64,000 bases of DNA from an uncultured Bacteroides sp. (GCA_902388495.1 CABMPP010000001.1:276871-340870), one strand, 5' to 3'. Numbered from the stretch's first letter, positions 17,536 through 26,726 are shown. A program made the numbers and translations. The notes: a model not told the origin generated them from the letters alone.

Positions 17536-18339
17536 ATGGCAAAGAATTTACTCAAAGTATGGATGGCGGACAACACCGTCACCACCGACGACAAGACCGA
17601 TAAAATCTTCGTCCTCGAATCCACCCGCAGCGTAGACCAACAGTTCGTGCTGGACCGCATGGCAGACAAGAACCCCGGCCTACACCGCGAAACGATGTCC
17701 GCCAGTGTAAACCTCTATCATGAGGTTCTCTCCGAGCTGGTAATGAACGGTTATAGCGTAAACACAGACCTCTTCCGCGCCGTCCCGCAGATAAAAGGTC
17801 TCGCCGAGGGCAACGTGTGGAACCCGGAGAAGAACTCCATCTACGTATCGCTGACTCAAGGCAAGAAGCTACGCGAAGCGATAAAGGACACCACCGTGCA
17901 GATTCTCGGCGACCGCCAGGCAGCCATATACATCAACGGCACGCAGGATGCCGCCACCCGTGCCACCAACCTCTCGGCAACTGCCGGACGTAACTTCACG
18001 GTGTTGGGCAAGAATATCAAAGTGGCGGGCAGCGACCCTTCGGTAGGCATCACGCTGACGGCTGCGGAGGGCGGACAGGTGACCAAGTTGGGTGCCGACA
18101 TGCTGGTAGTGAACGACCCGTCGAAGCTGATTGTTCTCTTGCCTTCCGGCTTAAAGGACGGAGAATATACCTTGACGGTGACCACGCAATACACCCCCGG
18201 CAAGACTTTGCTGAAAACTCCGCGGCATGCCTTGCAGACGATTTATATAGGTGAAGCTCCTGCCGGGGGCGGCTCCAGTAGCGGCGGCGACAGTGGTTCT
18301 GGCAGCGACGGCGACCAGAGCGAGAACCCGTTAGGGTAA
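17536..18339 (+). CDS. HU/IHF-like DNA-binding protein with DUF4469 Ig-like domain
   Basis: A 267-residue protein. The N-terminal ~115 residues match the Bacteroides HU-like DNA-binding domain (long helix FVLDRMADKNPGLHRETMSASVNLYHEVLSELVMNGYSVNTDLF, then short strands). Residues ~130-235 form a DUF4469 Ig-like domain (GKNIKVAGSDPSVGITLTAA, LIVLLPSGLKDGEYTLTVTTQYTPG). The Gly/Ser-rich tail is likely disordered. There is no signal peptide. It lies 96 bases after cassette B; whether it belongs to the fimbrial transcription unit is uncertain. Confidence 0.82.
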   Translation: MAKNLLKVWMADNTVTTDDKTDKIFVLESTRSVDQQFVLDRMADKNPGLHRETMSASVNLYHEVLSELVMNGYSVNTDLFRAVPQIKGLAEGNVWNPEKNSIYVSLTQGKKLREAIKDTTVQILGDRQAAIYINGTQDAATRATNLSATAGRNFTVLGKNIKVAGSDPSVGITLTAAEGGQVTKLGADMLVVNDPSKLIVLLPSGLKDGEYTLTVTTQYTPGKTLLKTPRHALQTIYIGEAPAGGGSSSGGDSGSGSDGDQSENPLG

Positions 18340-18346
18340 AGGCAAC

Positions 18347-18412
18347 TGACAAAGCATCAATGGTAGGGTAACAAAACGTCAATGGTAGGGTGACAAGGCA
18401 TCAATGGCAGGT
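18347..18412. repeat. Three 22-bp tandem repeats
   Basis: Three consecutive 22-base units at 18347, 18369 and 18391, with consensus roughly TGACAAAGCATCAATGGTAG plus GG and few changes between copies. They lie just after the HU-like gene and before a terminator. The unit length equals that of the array at 34846-35043. Confidence 0.88.
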
Positions 18413-18418
18413 TACCAT

Positions 18419-18453
18419 AAGAGGCAGACCCGGAGTATCCGAGCCTGCCTCTT
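18419..18453. terminator. Terminator hairpin between convergent genes
   Basis: A 9-bp stem (18419-18427/18445-18453) with an internal CGGA/TCCG extension and a following pyrimidine run (CTTCCCTTT). It separates the plus-strand HU-like gene from the minus-strand sigma factor and may serve both. Confidence 0.7.
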
Positions 18454-18515
18454 CCCTTTGACACAACTAAAATCTGCACTATATAGATTGAAATTGCTGG
18501 TTGATGGCGATTCGT

Positions 18516-19019
18516 CTAAACAAAATCTTTCAAATCTTGTTGTAGTTTCTGGCGGGTGAAGAAGATGCGACTCTTCACAGTGCCCAGAGGAAGTCCTAAC
18601 TTCTCTGCGATTTCGCGGTACTTGAAACCGGAAACATGCATGGAGAAAGGAATCTTGTACTCGCGCGGCAGAGCGTTGACAATGCGGTGCATCTCTTTCA
18701 GGTCGTAGGCGCTTTCGGTATTCTCGGAAGCGGCGTCGCGCGGCAGGTTAAGGTGATAGAGATTGTCTGTCTGATCCACAAACGTTTGGTCGCGTACCAC
18801 TTTGCGGTAGTTATTTATAAAGATATTGCGCATGATGGTATATATCCAACCTTTGAAATTGGTATCGGGCGTGTATTTCTCTTCATTATCCAGAGCTTTC
18901 AGAGAGGTCTCTTGCAAGAGGTCGTTGGCTTCTTCACGGTCGGAGGTTAATTTGTATGCAAAACGTAATAAGTCGTCTTGAACTCCGAGCAGGTCTTTTT
19001 TAAATGTTATACTGTTCAT
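18516..19019 (-). CDS. ECF-type RNA polymerase sigma factor
   Basis: A 167-residue sigma-70 family protein. Region 2 is near residues 15-80 (LLRFAYKLTSDREEANDLLQETSLKALDNE, WIYTIMRNIFINNYRK) and region 4 near 110-160 (LPREYKIPFSMHVSGFKYREIAEKLGLPLGTVKSRIFFTRQKL, a helix-turn-helix). No anti-sigma gene is next to it, so its control and regulon are not visible here. Confidence 0.93.
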   Translation of the reverse strand: MNSITFKKDLLGVQDDLLRFAYKLTSDREEANDLLQETSLKALDNEEKYTPDTNFKGWIYTIMRNIFINNYRKVVRDQTFVDQTDNLYHLNLPRDAASENTESAYDLKEMHRIVNALPREYKIPFSMHVSGFKYREIAEKLGLPLGTVKSRIFFTRQKLQQDLKDFV

Positions 19020-19212
19020 ATGTGCTATGTTTTTTTATTTACTTGTTCGTTTAATTTGGTGTTGCAAGTTTACGAAAGAATTCTCTCCATAGCCGACGAA
19101 TTTCAAACACAATTTAGGGGAAAAACTAACAATTGATAGGTGTCAGGTGCTTTTTGATAGATTTTGGGTGCAGTTTTCTATCAATTTCTTGCGATTAATT
19201 AAAAAGATGAGT

Positions 19213-19220
19213 TAATTTTG
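19213..19220 (+). promoter_or_regulatory. -7 promoter element for glsA
   Basis: TAATTTTG fits TAnnTTTG 24 bases before the start codon at 19245. A weak CTTG lies about 20 bases upstream as a possible -33 element. Confidence 0.6.
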
Positions 19221-19244
19221 CACATTCATTTCATCGAAAAAAGA

Positions 19245-20063
19245 ATGGCTGACGACTCTTTATTTTTGATTGACATAGACAAGATACTTCGGGAGAAAGC
19301 TCCGAAGCAGTCCAGGTACATCCCCAAGTTCGTCGTTTCTTACCTGAAGCATATCGTTCATCAGGAGGAGCTGAATGTCTTTTTGCGGGAGTCGAAAGAT
19401 AAAGTCGGAGTAGATTTCCTGGAAGCATGTCTGGAGTTCCTCGATGCCAATATTGTGGTGAAAGGGAAAGAAAATCTGCCTGAAGAAGGACTTTATACCT
19501 TTGTATCCAACCATCCCTTGGGTGGACAGGACGGAGTAGCGCTGGGCTATGTGCTGGGCAGCTTCTACGACGGTAAGGTGAAATATATGGTCAACGACCT
19601 GCTGATGAACCTGCGTGGGTTGGCTCCGCTTTGCATCCCTATCAACAAGACCGGCAAGCAAGCCAAGGACTTTCCCCGGATGGTAGAAGCAGGATTTGCT
19701 TCGGACGACCAGCTGATAATGTTCCCCGCCGGACTGTGTTCGCGCAGGCAGAATGGAGTGATCCGTGACCTGGAATGGAAAAAGGCGTTTATCGTAAAGA
19801 GCGTGGAAGCGCATCGGGATGTAGTCCCCATTCACTTCGAGGGACGGAATTCCAATTTCTTCTATAATCTCGCCAATCTTTGCAAGGCTTTGGGCATCAA
19901 GTTCAATATCGCCATGCTCTATCTGGCGGACGAGATGCTGAAGAACCGTCACAAAACATTTACCATCACCATAGGAAAACCCATCCCCTGGCAGACTTTC
20001 GACAAGTCGAGGACGCCGGCACAATGGGCGCAATATGTGAAGGAGATCGTATATAAATTGTAG
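19245..20063 (+). CDS. glsA: Acyltransferase, GlsA-like (1-acylglycerol-3-phosphate acyltransferase family)
   Basis: A 272-residue acyltransferase. The ATG at 19245 was chosen because the upstream codons overlap the promoter. FVSNHPLGGQDGVALGY contains the PlsC-like NHxxxxD motif (NHPLGGQD) and LIMFPAGLCSR corresponds to the FPEG block. It pairs with the GNAT-like gene 38 bases downstream, as in Bacteroides glycine-lipid synthesis, where GlsB N-acylates glycine and GlsA adds the second acyl chain by O-acylation. The symbol is based on this pairing and on recall of the B. thetaiotaomicron pair. Confidence 0.82.
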   Translation: MADDSLFLIDIDKILREKAPKQSRYIPKFVVSYLKHIVHQEELNVFLRESKDKVGVDFLEACLEFLDANIVVKGKENLPEEGLYTFVSNHPLGGQDGVALGYVLGSFYDGKVKYMVNDLLMNLRGLAPLCIPINKTGKQAKDFPRMVEAGFASDDQLIMFPAGLCSRRQNGVIRDLEWKKAFIVKSVEAHRDVVPIHFEGRNSNFFYNLANLCKALGIKFNIAMLYLADEMLKNRHKTFTITIGKPIPWQTFDKSRTPAQWAQYVKEIVYKL

Positions 20064-20101
20064 AAATACCGTATTTAAAGAAGAACTACTAATAAGAAAA
20101 T

Positions 20102-21088
20102 ATGGAAGATATTATTGCACCGATAAGCAAGGAACTGCTGAAAGCGGAATTGACTGAAGAGAAACGCCTGCGCATGACGAACAGAAGTCATAACCAGATA
20201 TATATCATTACCGCTCAGGATTCTCCGAATACGATGAAGGAAATCGGACGCCTGCGCGAGATTGCATTCCGTGCTGCGGGAGGTGGTACCGGCGAATCTA
20301 TGGATATCGACGAATACGATATCATGGAGAACCCCTACAAGCAACTGATTGTATGGAACCCGGAAGCTGAAGAAATCTTAGGCGGTTACCGCTACATCCT
20401 GGGTACGGATGTCCGGTTCGACGAGCACAATGTTCCCATTCTGGCAACGGCCCACATGTTCAACTTCTCTGAAAAGTTCCTGAAGGAGTATCTTCCTACT
20501 ACGATAGAGTTGGGACGTTCGTTCGTTACGCTGGAATATCAGTCTACCCGCACTGACAGCAAAGGCTTGTTTGCCCTCGACAATCTGTGGGACGGTCTGG
20601 GCGCCTTGACGGTAGTGATGCCAAACGTGAAGTACTTTTTTGGCAAGGTGACCATGTATCCCAGTTATCACCGCCAGGGACGTGACATGATACTCTATTT
20701 CCTGAAGAAACATTTCCCCGATAAGGATAATCTGATTACTCCGATGAAACCGTTGGAAATGGAGGCCGATGAGAAAGAACTGGCTGCTCTGTTCTGTAAG
20801 GATACTTTCAAAGAGGACTATAAAATATTGAATTGCGAAATCCGTAAGTTGGGATATAACATTCCTCCTTTGGTGAATGCTTATATGAGTCTCAGTCCCA
20901 CGATGCGTATGTTTGGTACCGCTATCAACTACGGCTTTGGCGATGTGGAAGAGACCGGTATTCTGATTGCAGTCGATGAGATATTGGCCGAAAAGCGCAT
21001 CCGTCATATCCAGTCGTTTATTGAAAACGAACCGGAGGCATGCAAGATTACATCGGGGGCGAACAATATACTTAGCGCCAGCAAATAA
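20102..21088 (+). CDS. glsB: GlsB-like N-acyltransferase (GNAT fold, hemolysin/OlsB-like)
   Basis: A 328-residue protein with the acyltransferase_5/OlsB-like pattern: IGRLREIAFRAAGGGTGESMDIDEYD, then LIVWNPEAEEILGGYRYILG and ELGRSFVTLEYQ. In Bacteroides the homologue makes N-acyl-3-hydroxy-acyl glycine, the precursor of glycine lipids, which are membrane lipids important for stress fitness. The neighbouring glsA-like gene supports the assignment. The C-terminal ~100 residues have no motif recognised here. Confidence 0.82.
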   Translation: MEDIIAPISKELLKAELTEEKRLRMTNRSHNQIYIITAQDSPNTMKEIGRLREIAFRAAGGGTGESMDIDEYDIMENPYKQLIVWNPEAEEILGGYRYILGTDVRFDEHNVPILATAHMFNFSEKFLKEYLPTTIELGRSFVTLEYQSTRTDSKGLFALDNLWDGLGALTVVMPNVKYFFGKVTMYPSYHRQGRDMILYFLKKHFPDKDNLITPMKPLEMEADEKELAALFCKDTFKEDYKILNCEIRKLGYNIPPLVNAYMSLSPTMRMFGTAINYGFGDVEETGILIAVDEILAEKRIRHIQSFIENEPEACKITSGANNILSASK

Positions 21089-21104
21089 AATAGTTGCCGG
21101 CTAT

Positions 21105-22433
21105 TTATACCGCCGGCAGACTATTGCCATTAATCTTTCTGTATAAGTCCAGCGCATAGACATCCGTCATGCCCGAAACATAATCCAATACCGCCTGTAT
21201 TCTTTCGTAGAGTGCAGGCGCTTTTATGTTATATTGCCCCGAAACGCGGTTGATGAGCAATTGGGAGTAGGCCTTTTCGGGGGAGCGTACGGCATCGATC
21301 ATCAATTCGAGCAGCGTGCTGATGATGCGGAAACCGGCAAGTTCGATGTCCAATACATCTCGCGAACGGTATATCTTCTCGAAAGAAAGGTCTGCACAAT
21401 GCTTGTAGGCGGCAGCGGGCAGTTCGGAGATGTGCCTGATGAGGCTTCCTTCAAATTCTCCTTTCAGTATCTTCTCCTCATTGTCCAGGAAAGCCTGGGT
21501 ACACTCGCGGATGAGCAGGCCGATGACGCACGAACGCAGATAGGCAATCTGTTCGTTGAGATCGCTTACGATATGCAGTGTTTCGAGCATGTGCGCTTTT
21601 CGTTCGTCCGGGAAGTAGGAGAGCAACAGGTCTTGCGTTTCCTGGGTGGTAAGTATCTTCAGCTTATGTGCGTCTTCGATATCCATCATTTGATAGCAGA
21701 TGTCATCGGCAGCCTCTACGAGGTACACCAACGGATGACGGGCATACTTCAGCGGGGAGTCGTTCAGCTTCTTCATTCCCAGTTCCTCGGCAATCCGGTG
21801 GAAACTTTCTTCTTCGGTGGTGAAGAAGCCGAATTTGGATTTCTTACCGGCCAGGCTCGATGAAAAGGGATATTTTACGATGCTGGCAAGTGTGGAGTAG
21901 GTGAGCACGAAGCCGCCTTTCCGCCTTCCTTCGAACTGGTGGGTGAGGAGCCGGAAAGCGTTGGCATTACCTTCAAAGTGCGTCAGGTCTTCCCACTGGG
22001 CAGCGGTCAGCAACTCTTTCAGTACCATGCCTTTCCCTTCGGAGAAGTAGGTGGAGATGGCACGCTCGCCGGAGTGGCCGAAAGGCGGGTTGCCTAAATC
22101 GTGTGCCAGACAGGCGGCGGAAACTATCGAACCGATCTCCGGTAAATAGGAGTTCTGCAAGTCCGGATGGCGGGAGAGGATGGCTTTGGAAACATCGTTC
22201 CCTAAAGAACGTCCCACGCACGAAACTTCGAGGCTGTGCGTCAGTCGGTTGTGAACGAAGATACTGCCCGGCAGGGGAAAGACCTGCGTCTTGTTCTGCA
22301 ACCGGCGGAAGGGAGCGGAGAATACAAGGCGGTCATAATCCCGCTGGAATTCTGAACGGTTTTCGTGACGTTCGCGGTGAAATTCTTCCAGTCCGAAGCG
22401 TTTGGCAGATATAAGGGTATTCCAATCCATCAT
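21105..22433 (-). CDS. dgt: Deoxyguanosinetriphosphate triphosphohydrolase-like protein (dGTPase)
   Basis: A 442-residue HD-domain dNTPase that releases triphosphate from dGTP. The N-terminal RSEFQRDYDRLVFSAPFRRLQNKTQVFP and TRLTHSLEVS, and the HD metal motif ACLAHDLGNPPFGHSGE, are diagnostic. EAADDICYQMMDIEDAH supplies the later Asp. It is oriented against its neighbours and is divergent from dut across a 130-base gap, a plausible nucleotide-pool pair. Confidence 0.93.
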   Translation of the reverse strand: MMDWNTLISAKRFGLEEFHRERHENRSEFQRDYDRLVFSAPFRRLQNKTQVFPLPGSIFVHNRLTHSLEVSCVGRSLGNDVSKAILSRHPDLQNSYLPEIGSIVSAACLAHDLGNPPFGHSGERAISTYFSEGKGMVLKELLTAAQWEDLTHFEGNANAFRLLTHQFEGRRKGGFVLTYSTLASIVKYPFSSSLAGKKSKFGFFTTEEESFHRIAEELGMKKLNDSPLKYARHPLVYLVEAADDICYQMMDIEDAHKLKILTTQETQDLLLSYFPDERKAHMLETLHIVSDLNEQIAYLRSCVIGLLIRECTQAFLDNEEKILKGEFEGSLIRHISELPAAAYKHCADLSFEKIYRSRDVLDIELAGFRIISTLLELMIDAVRSPEKAYSQLLINRVSGQYNIKAPALYERIQAVLDYVSGMTDVYALDLYRKINGNSLPAV

Positions 22434-22490
22434 GGCTGTTTACTATTTAGCTGTGTGCGATTTACAAATGAAGTTACTATTATTTAACTG

Positions 22491-22498
22491 CAAATGTA
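22491..22498 (-). promoter_or_regulatory. -7 element for dgt (minus strand)
   Basis: The minus strand reads TACATTTG, a perfect TAnnTTTG, 58 bases upstream of the dgt start. No convincing -33 TTTG is found at the usual spacing. Confidence 0.5.
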
Positions 22499-22563
22499 TC
22501 ACTATTTTGCTTCAAAAACTGTATTTTCGCCCGTTAAATACTAAATAAACGAATGTAAATAAG

Positions 22564-22998
22564 ATGTTGAACGTACAAATCATCAATAAATCGAAGCATC
22601 CGCTTCCGGCTTACGCTACCGAATTATCCGCAGGAATGGACATCCGTGCAAACCTTGAAGAACCGATCTCTTTGGCTCCGCTGCAGCGCTGCCTGGTGCC
22701 TACGGGACTTTACATTGCTCTGCCTGCCGGCTTTGAAGCACAGATACGCCCGCGCAGCGGATTGGCCATCAAGAAAGGTATTGCCGTATTGAACTCTCCC
22801 GGAACGATTGATGCCGATTATCGGGGTGAAATTTGTATTATCCTCATAAACCTTTCTTCCGAGACATTTGTCATTGAAGATGGAGAGCGTATTGCCCAAA
22901 TGGTAATAGCCCGTCACGAGCAGGCCGTCTGGCAAAACGTGGAGGTGCTGGACGAGACGGAACGCGGTGCCGGAGGGTTCGGGCATACGGGGGTATAA
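22564..22998 (+). CDS. dut: Deoxyuridine 5'-triphosphate nucleotidohydrolase (dUTPase)
   Basis: A 144-residue homotrimeric dUTPase that hydrolyses dUTP to dUMP and pyrophosphate. The family motifs are present in order: AGMDIRA (motif 1), RPRSGLA (2), [11 protein letters not shown] (3), RIAQMVI (4) and [11 protein letters not shown] (5, the C-terminal arm). It starts 130 bases from the divergent dgt gene and precedes a TPR lipoprotein-export-like cluster. Confidence 0.97.
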   Translation: MLNVQIINKSKHPLPAYATELSAGMDIRANLEEPISLAPLQRCLVPTGLYIALPAGFEAQIRPRSGLAIKKGIAVLNSPGTIDADYRGEICIILINLSSETFVIEDGERIAQMVIARHEQAVWQNVEVLDETERGAGGFGHTGV

Positions 22999-23001
22999 TT
23001 G

Positions 23002-23033
23002 TGGTAATGTGGTAATGTGATAATGTGATAATT
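23002..23033 (+). repeat. Four 8-bp tandem repeats before the TPR gene
   Basis: Four consecutive units TGGTAATG, TGGTAATG, TGATAATG, TGATAATT end one base before the ATG at 23035, where a ribosome-binding site would lie. No Shine-Dalgarno-like sequence is present in this stretch. Confidence 0.85.
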
Positions 23034-23034
23034 G

Positions 23035-24834
23035 ATGAAACTTAGAATTAACATAGTATTATTCCTGCTGTTGAACTGCTTCTTGTTCTCTTCTGTAGCT
23101 TTGGGTGCCGAGGCAACTGCTAAGAAGAAGAAGAAAAAGAAAACAGAAGAGAAGGCGGCTCTTCCCGTGCAGGGGCTGACTCCCGAACAGCAACGCAGAT
23201 ACGACTACTTCTTCCTGGAAGCTGCCCGCCTGAAAGTTCAGAAAGACTATGATGCAGCTTTCGACTTGTTGCAGCACTGTCTGACTATCAACCCGAATGC
23301 TTCATCGGCTTTGTATGAAGTGGCACAGTACTACATGTTCCTCAAGCAAATGCCCCAGGGCGAAGCCGCCTTGGAGAAGGCGGTGGAGAACGATCCCGAT
23401 AACTACTGGTACAGCCAGGGATTGGCCAATTTGTACCTGCAACAGAACGAGACGGAGAAAGCCGCTACTCTGCTGGAAAGTATGGTTACCCGTTTCTCCG
23501 ACAAGATGGACCCGCTGTACAACCTGTTGGAGATCTATAACCGCCAGGAAGAGTATGATAAAGTAATCGACGTCCTGAACAAGCTCGAAGAGCGGATGGG
23601 CAAGAACGAGCAGTTGAGTATGGAGAAGTTCCGTATTTATCTGCAGAAGAAAGACGATAAGAGTGCTTTCCGCGAAATAGAGAGCCTGGTGGCCGAATAT
23701 CCCATGGACACGCGTTATCAGATTGTACTGGGCGATGTGTACATGCAGAACGGCAAGAAGGACCAGGCGTATGACATCTACAAGAAAGTGCTGGCCGAGG
23801 AACCGGACAATGCAATGGCCATGTACTCGCTGGCTTCTTACTACGAAGAAACAGGGCAGAAGGAACTTTATGAGCAGCAGTTGGATACGTTGTTGCTGAA
23901 CAGGAAAGTGCCTTCGGACACCAAACTAAGCGTAATGCGCCAATTCATCGTGCAGAATGAGCAGGACGGAAAGGACAGTACCCGCGTCATCACTCTCTTC
24001 AGCCGCATCATGGAGCAAGACCCGGACGATGCACAACTGCCGCTGCTGTATGCCCAATACTTGCTTTCTAAGGGAATGAACAAGGAGGCTTGGCCTGTAC
24101 TGCGCCAAGTGCTGGCCATTGATCCTACGAATACAGCGGCACGCATGATGTTGCTGGGCGAAGCTGTACGTCAGGAAGATTACGAAGAAATTATACGCTT
24201 GTGCGAAGCCGGTGTCGAGGCAAGTCCCGATATGCTGGAATTCTATTTCTACCTGGCCATAGCCTATAATCAGGCGGAACGGACAGACGATGCCCTTGCC
24301 ATCTGCCAGCGTGCCCTGACGCATATTAAAGACAACAGTAAGAAGGAGGTTATCTCCGACTTCTATGCCATCATCGGAGATGCTTATCACACCAAGAACC
24401 AGCATGACGATGCCTATGCCGCCTACGACTCGGCTTTGGTATACAATCCCTCGAATATCGGTGTCCTGAATAACTATGCCTACTATCTTTCCGTGGAACG
24501 TCGCGACCTGGATAAGGCAGAGGAAATGAGTTATAAGACGGTGAAGGCCGAGCCGAATAACTCCACGTACCTCGATACCTATGCGTGGATCTTGTTTGAG
24601 AAAGGGAATTATGCCGAGGCGCGCCTCTATATAGACGATGCCTTGAAGAACGAGGGAGATAAAAGTGATGTCATCGTGGAGCATTGCGGAGACATTTATT
24701 ACATGACGGGCGATGTGGACGGTGCCTTGAAGTTCTGGAAACAGGCATTGGAGGCAGGCAGCAAGTCCAAAACCCTGAAACAGAAAATACAAAAAAAGAA
24801 ATATATAGCAGATGAAACTAAACCTACCGAATAA
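23035..24834 (+). CDS. Exported tetratricopeptide-repeat protein
   Basis: A 599-residue protein. Residues 1-25 are a signal peptide (INIVLFLLLNCFLFSSVALG), followed by a lysine-rich patch, then about a dozen TPR helical pairs running to the C-terminus, with typical A-x-Y-x-K-A-L-x-x-x-P endings (for example AIDPTNTAAR, ALVYNPSNIGVLNNYAYYL). The ATG at 23035 is preferred to a TTG one codon upstream. The next gene starts 23 bases before this stop, in an operon with DUF4292 and EnvC-like genes. An assembly or scaffold role at the cell envelope is inferred. Confidence 0.88.
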   Translation: MKLRINIVLFLLLNCFLFSSVALGAEATAKKKKKKKTEEKAALPVQGLTPEQQRRYDYFFLEAARLKVQKDYDAAFDLLQHCLTINPNASSALYEVAQYYMFLKQMPQGEAALEKAVENDPDNYWYSQGLANLYLQQNETEKAATLLESMVTRFSDKMDPLYNLLEIYNRQEEYDKVIDVLNKLEERMGKNEQLSMEKFRIYLQKKDDKSAFREIESLVAEYPMDTRYQIVLGDVYMQNGKKDQAYDIYKKVLAEEPDNAMAMYSLASYYEETGQKELYEQQLDTLLLNRKVPSDTKLSVMRQFIVQNEQDGKDSTRVITLFSRIMEQDPDDAQLPLLYAQYLLSKGMNKEAWPVLRQVLAIDPTNTAARMMLLGEAVRQEDYEEIIRLCEAGVEASPDMLEFYFYLAIAYNQAERTDDALAICQRALTHIKDNSKKEVISDFYAIIGDAYHTKNQHDDAYAAYDSALVYNPSNIGVLNNYAYYLSVERRDLDKAEEMSYKTVKAEPNNSTYLDTYAWILFEKGNYAEARLYIDDALKNEGDKSDVIVEHCGDIYYMTGDVDGALKFWKQALEAGSKSKTLKQKIQKKKYIADETKPTE

Positions 24835-25399
24835 GAGCGCGGCAAAAAACTTCCGCTTTCTGTCTTTGATTCTTTTGATGGCTGTATGCCTTGCCGGTTG
24901 TAAGACGTCACGTCAGGCAAGTTTGTCCAAAGATTCCGGATATCTGTCTTCTAAGGTGCAACTGACTGTTCCACATAAAGATGCGATTCTTACCGTGAAC
25001 GGCACGATGAAAATGAAGAGTGGTGAATGCGTGCAGCTATCCTTCCTGATGCCGATACTCCGTTCGGAAGTGGCACGCCTGGAAGCTACCCAGGATGAAA
25101 TATTGCTGGTGGACCGTATGGGGAAACGCTATGTGCGCGCCACACGCAAAGAGCTCAAGGATGTGTTGCCCAGAAAGGCAGACTTTGCCCATCTGGAGAA
25201 ACTGCTTTATGCCGCCTCCAAGCCCAACGGCAAGAAGGTGCTGACGGGTAAAGAACTGGGTATCCCTGCTTTGGAAAAAGGAAAAATAGAGCTTTCTGAT
25301 TTCTCGGATAAAGCATTCACGATAACACCCACCAAGCTTTCCCAGAGATATAAGGAAGTTCCATTGGAAGAACTTTTGGAAATGCTGATGAGTTTATGA
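24812..25399 (+). CDS. DUF4292 lipoprotein
   Basis: A 195-residue lipoprotein with lipobox VCLAGC near residue 30. The mature part fits DUF4292 (LTVPHKDAILTVNGTMKMKSGECVQLSFLMPILRSEVARLEATQDEILLVDRMGKRYV), a fold thought to resemble LolB/LolA lipid-binding barrels. It overlaps the TPR gene by 23 bases and the EnvC-like gene by 4 (ATGA), so the three are probably co-translated. A lipoprotein-sorting role is possible but unproven. Confidence 0.85.
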   Translation: MKLNLPNKSAAKNFRFLSLILLMAVCLAGCKTSRQASLSKDSGYLSSKVQLTVPHKDAILTVNGTMKMKSGECVQLSFLMPILRSEVARLEATQDEILLVDRMGKRYVRATRKELKDVLPRKADFAHLEKLLYAASKPNGKKVLTGKELGIPALEKGKIELSDFSDKAFTITPTKLSQRYKEVPLEELLEMLMSL

Positions 25400-26715
25400 A
25401 ACGTCTCCTTTGTATTTTGACAGGTTGTTTCTGCCTTGTTTTCCCACTTCTTGCCCAGTCCAACAAGCTGATTAAAGAATTGGAAAGCAAACGCGGGGCT
25501 TTGCAACAGCAGATTGCAGAGTCCGAAACACTCTTGATAACTACAAAGAAAGATGTAGGTAGCCAGCTGAACGGCCTGGCTGCACTGACCGGACAGATAG
25601 AAGAACGAAAGCGCTACATCCTTGCCATCAACAGTGATGTAGAGTCCATAGAACGTGAGTTGGGCTCCCTGCAACGCCAACTGACCCGCTTGCAAAAGGA
25701 TCTGCAGGACAAGAAGCAGAAGTATGAGTCGTCTGTCCAATACCTCTATAAGAATCGCTCCATTGAGGAGAAGCTGATGTTTATCTTCTCTGCCAAGAGC
25801 CTGGCACAGACCTATCGGCGTCTGCGCTATGTGCGTGAGTATGCCACCTATCAGCGCCTGCAGGGTGAGGAAGTGCTGAAGAAGCAAGAGCAAGTGAACC
25901 GCAAAAGAACAGAGCTTCAGCAAGTGAAGGCTGCCAAGGAAAACTTACTGAAAGAGCGTGAAGAAGAAAAGCTGAAACTGGAGGCGCAGGAGAAAGAGAA
26001 AAAGACACTGGTTGCCAACTTGCAAAAGAAGCAACGTGGCTTGCAGAACGAACTTGCCAAGAAACGCCGCGAAGCCAATCAGCTCAATGCCCGCATCGAC
26101 CGCCTGATAGCAGAAGAAATAGAGAAAGCCCGTAAGCGTGCCGAAGCAGAAGCACGCCGTGAGGCTGCTGCCCGTAAGAAGGCTGCCGAGAAAACAGAAA
26201 AGACCGATAAGCCTGCAACCGCTTCCACTTCTACGTCTGCAAAGCCTAAAGCTGCTCCTTTGGAAACTTACTCCATGAGCAAGGCCGACCGTGAACTGTC
26301 CGGTAACTTTGCCAGTAACCGCGGGAAACTACCGATGCCCATTACCGGCTCTTATATCATCACCAGCCACTACGGTCAATATACCGTTGAGGGATTGCGC
26401 AACGTCAAACTGGATAATAAAGGCATTGATATCCAAGGTAAACCGGGAGCACAGGCCCGTGCCATATTCGACGGTAAGGTTGCCGCAGTCTTCAAGTTGA
26501 ACGGGCTATTCAATATCCTGGTCCGCCACGGCAACTATATCTCCGTGTATTGTAACCTGTCTTCCGCTTCCGTAAAGCAAGGTGATGATGTCACTACCAA
26601 GCAGCCGCTCGGACAAATCTTCTCCGATGGCACCGACAATGGCCGTACAGTGCTGCACTTCCAGTTAAGAAAGGAAAAGGAGAAACTGAATCCGGAGCCG
26701 TGGTTGAACCGCTAA
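25396..26715 (+). CDS. EnvC-like murein hydrolase activator, degenerate M23 (LytM) domain
   Basis: A 439-residue exported protein with a signal peptide (residues 1-19), a long coiled coil (about 20-260), a lysine/alanine-rich linker and a C-terminal M23 domain (about 300-439). The catalytic set is broken: the HxxxD motif reads NKGID, the YxHL motif reads YCNLS, and the HLHFE motif reads VLHFQ. This is the pattern of EnvC-type proteins, which lack hydrolase activity and switch on N-acetylmuramoyl-L-alanine amidases at the division site. Confidence 0.92.
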   Translation: MKRLLCILTGCFCLVFPLLAQSNKLIKELESKRGALQQQIAESETLLITTKKDVGSQLNGLAALTGQIEERKRYILAINSDVESIERELGSLQRQLTRLQKDLQDKKQKYESSVQYLYKNRSIEEKLMFIFSAKSLAQTYRRLRYVREYATYQRLQGEEVLKKQEQVNRKRTELQQVKAAKENLLKEREEEKLKLEAQEKEKKTLVANLQKKQRGLQNELAKKRREANQLNARIDRLIAEEIEKARKRAEAEARREAAARKKAAEKTEKTDKPATASTSTSAKPKAAPLETYSMSKADRELSGNFASNRGKLPMPITGSYIITSHYGQYTVEGLRNVKLDNKGIDIQGKPGAQARAIFDGKVAAVFKLNGLFNILVRHGNYISVYCNLSSASVKQGDDVTTKQPLGQIFSDGTDNGRTVLHFQLRKEKEKLNPEPWLNR

Positions 26716-26726
26716 TCGGCTGAACA

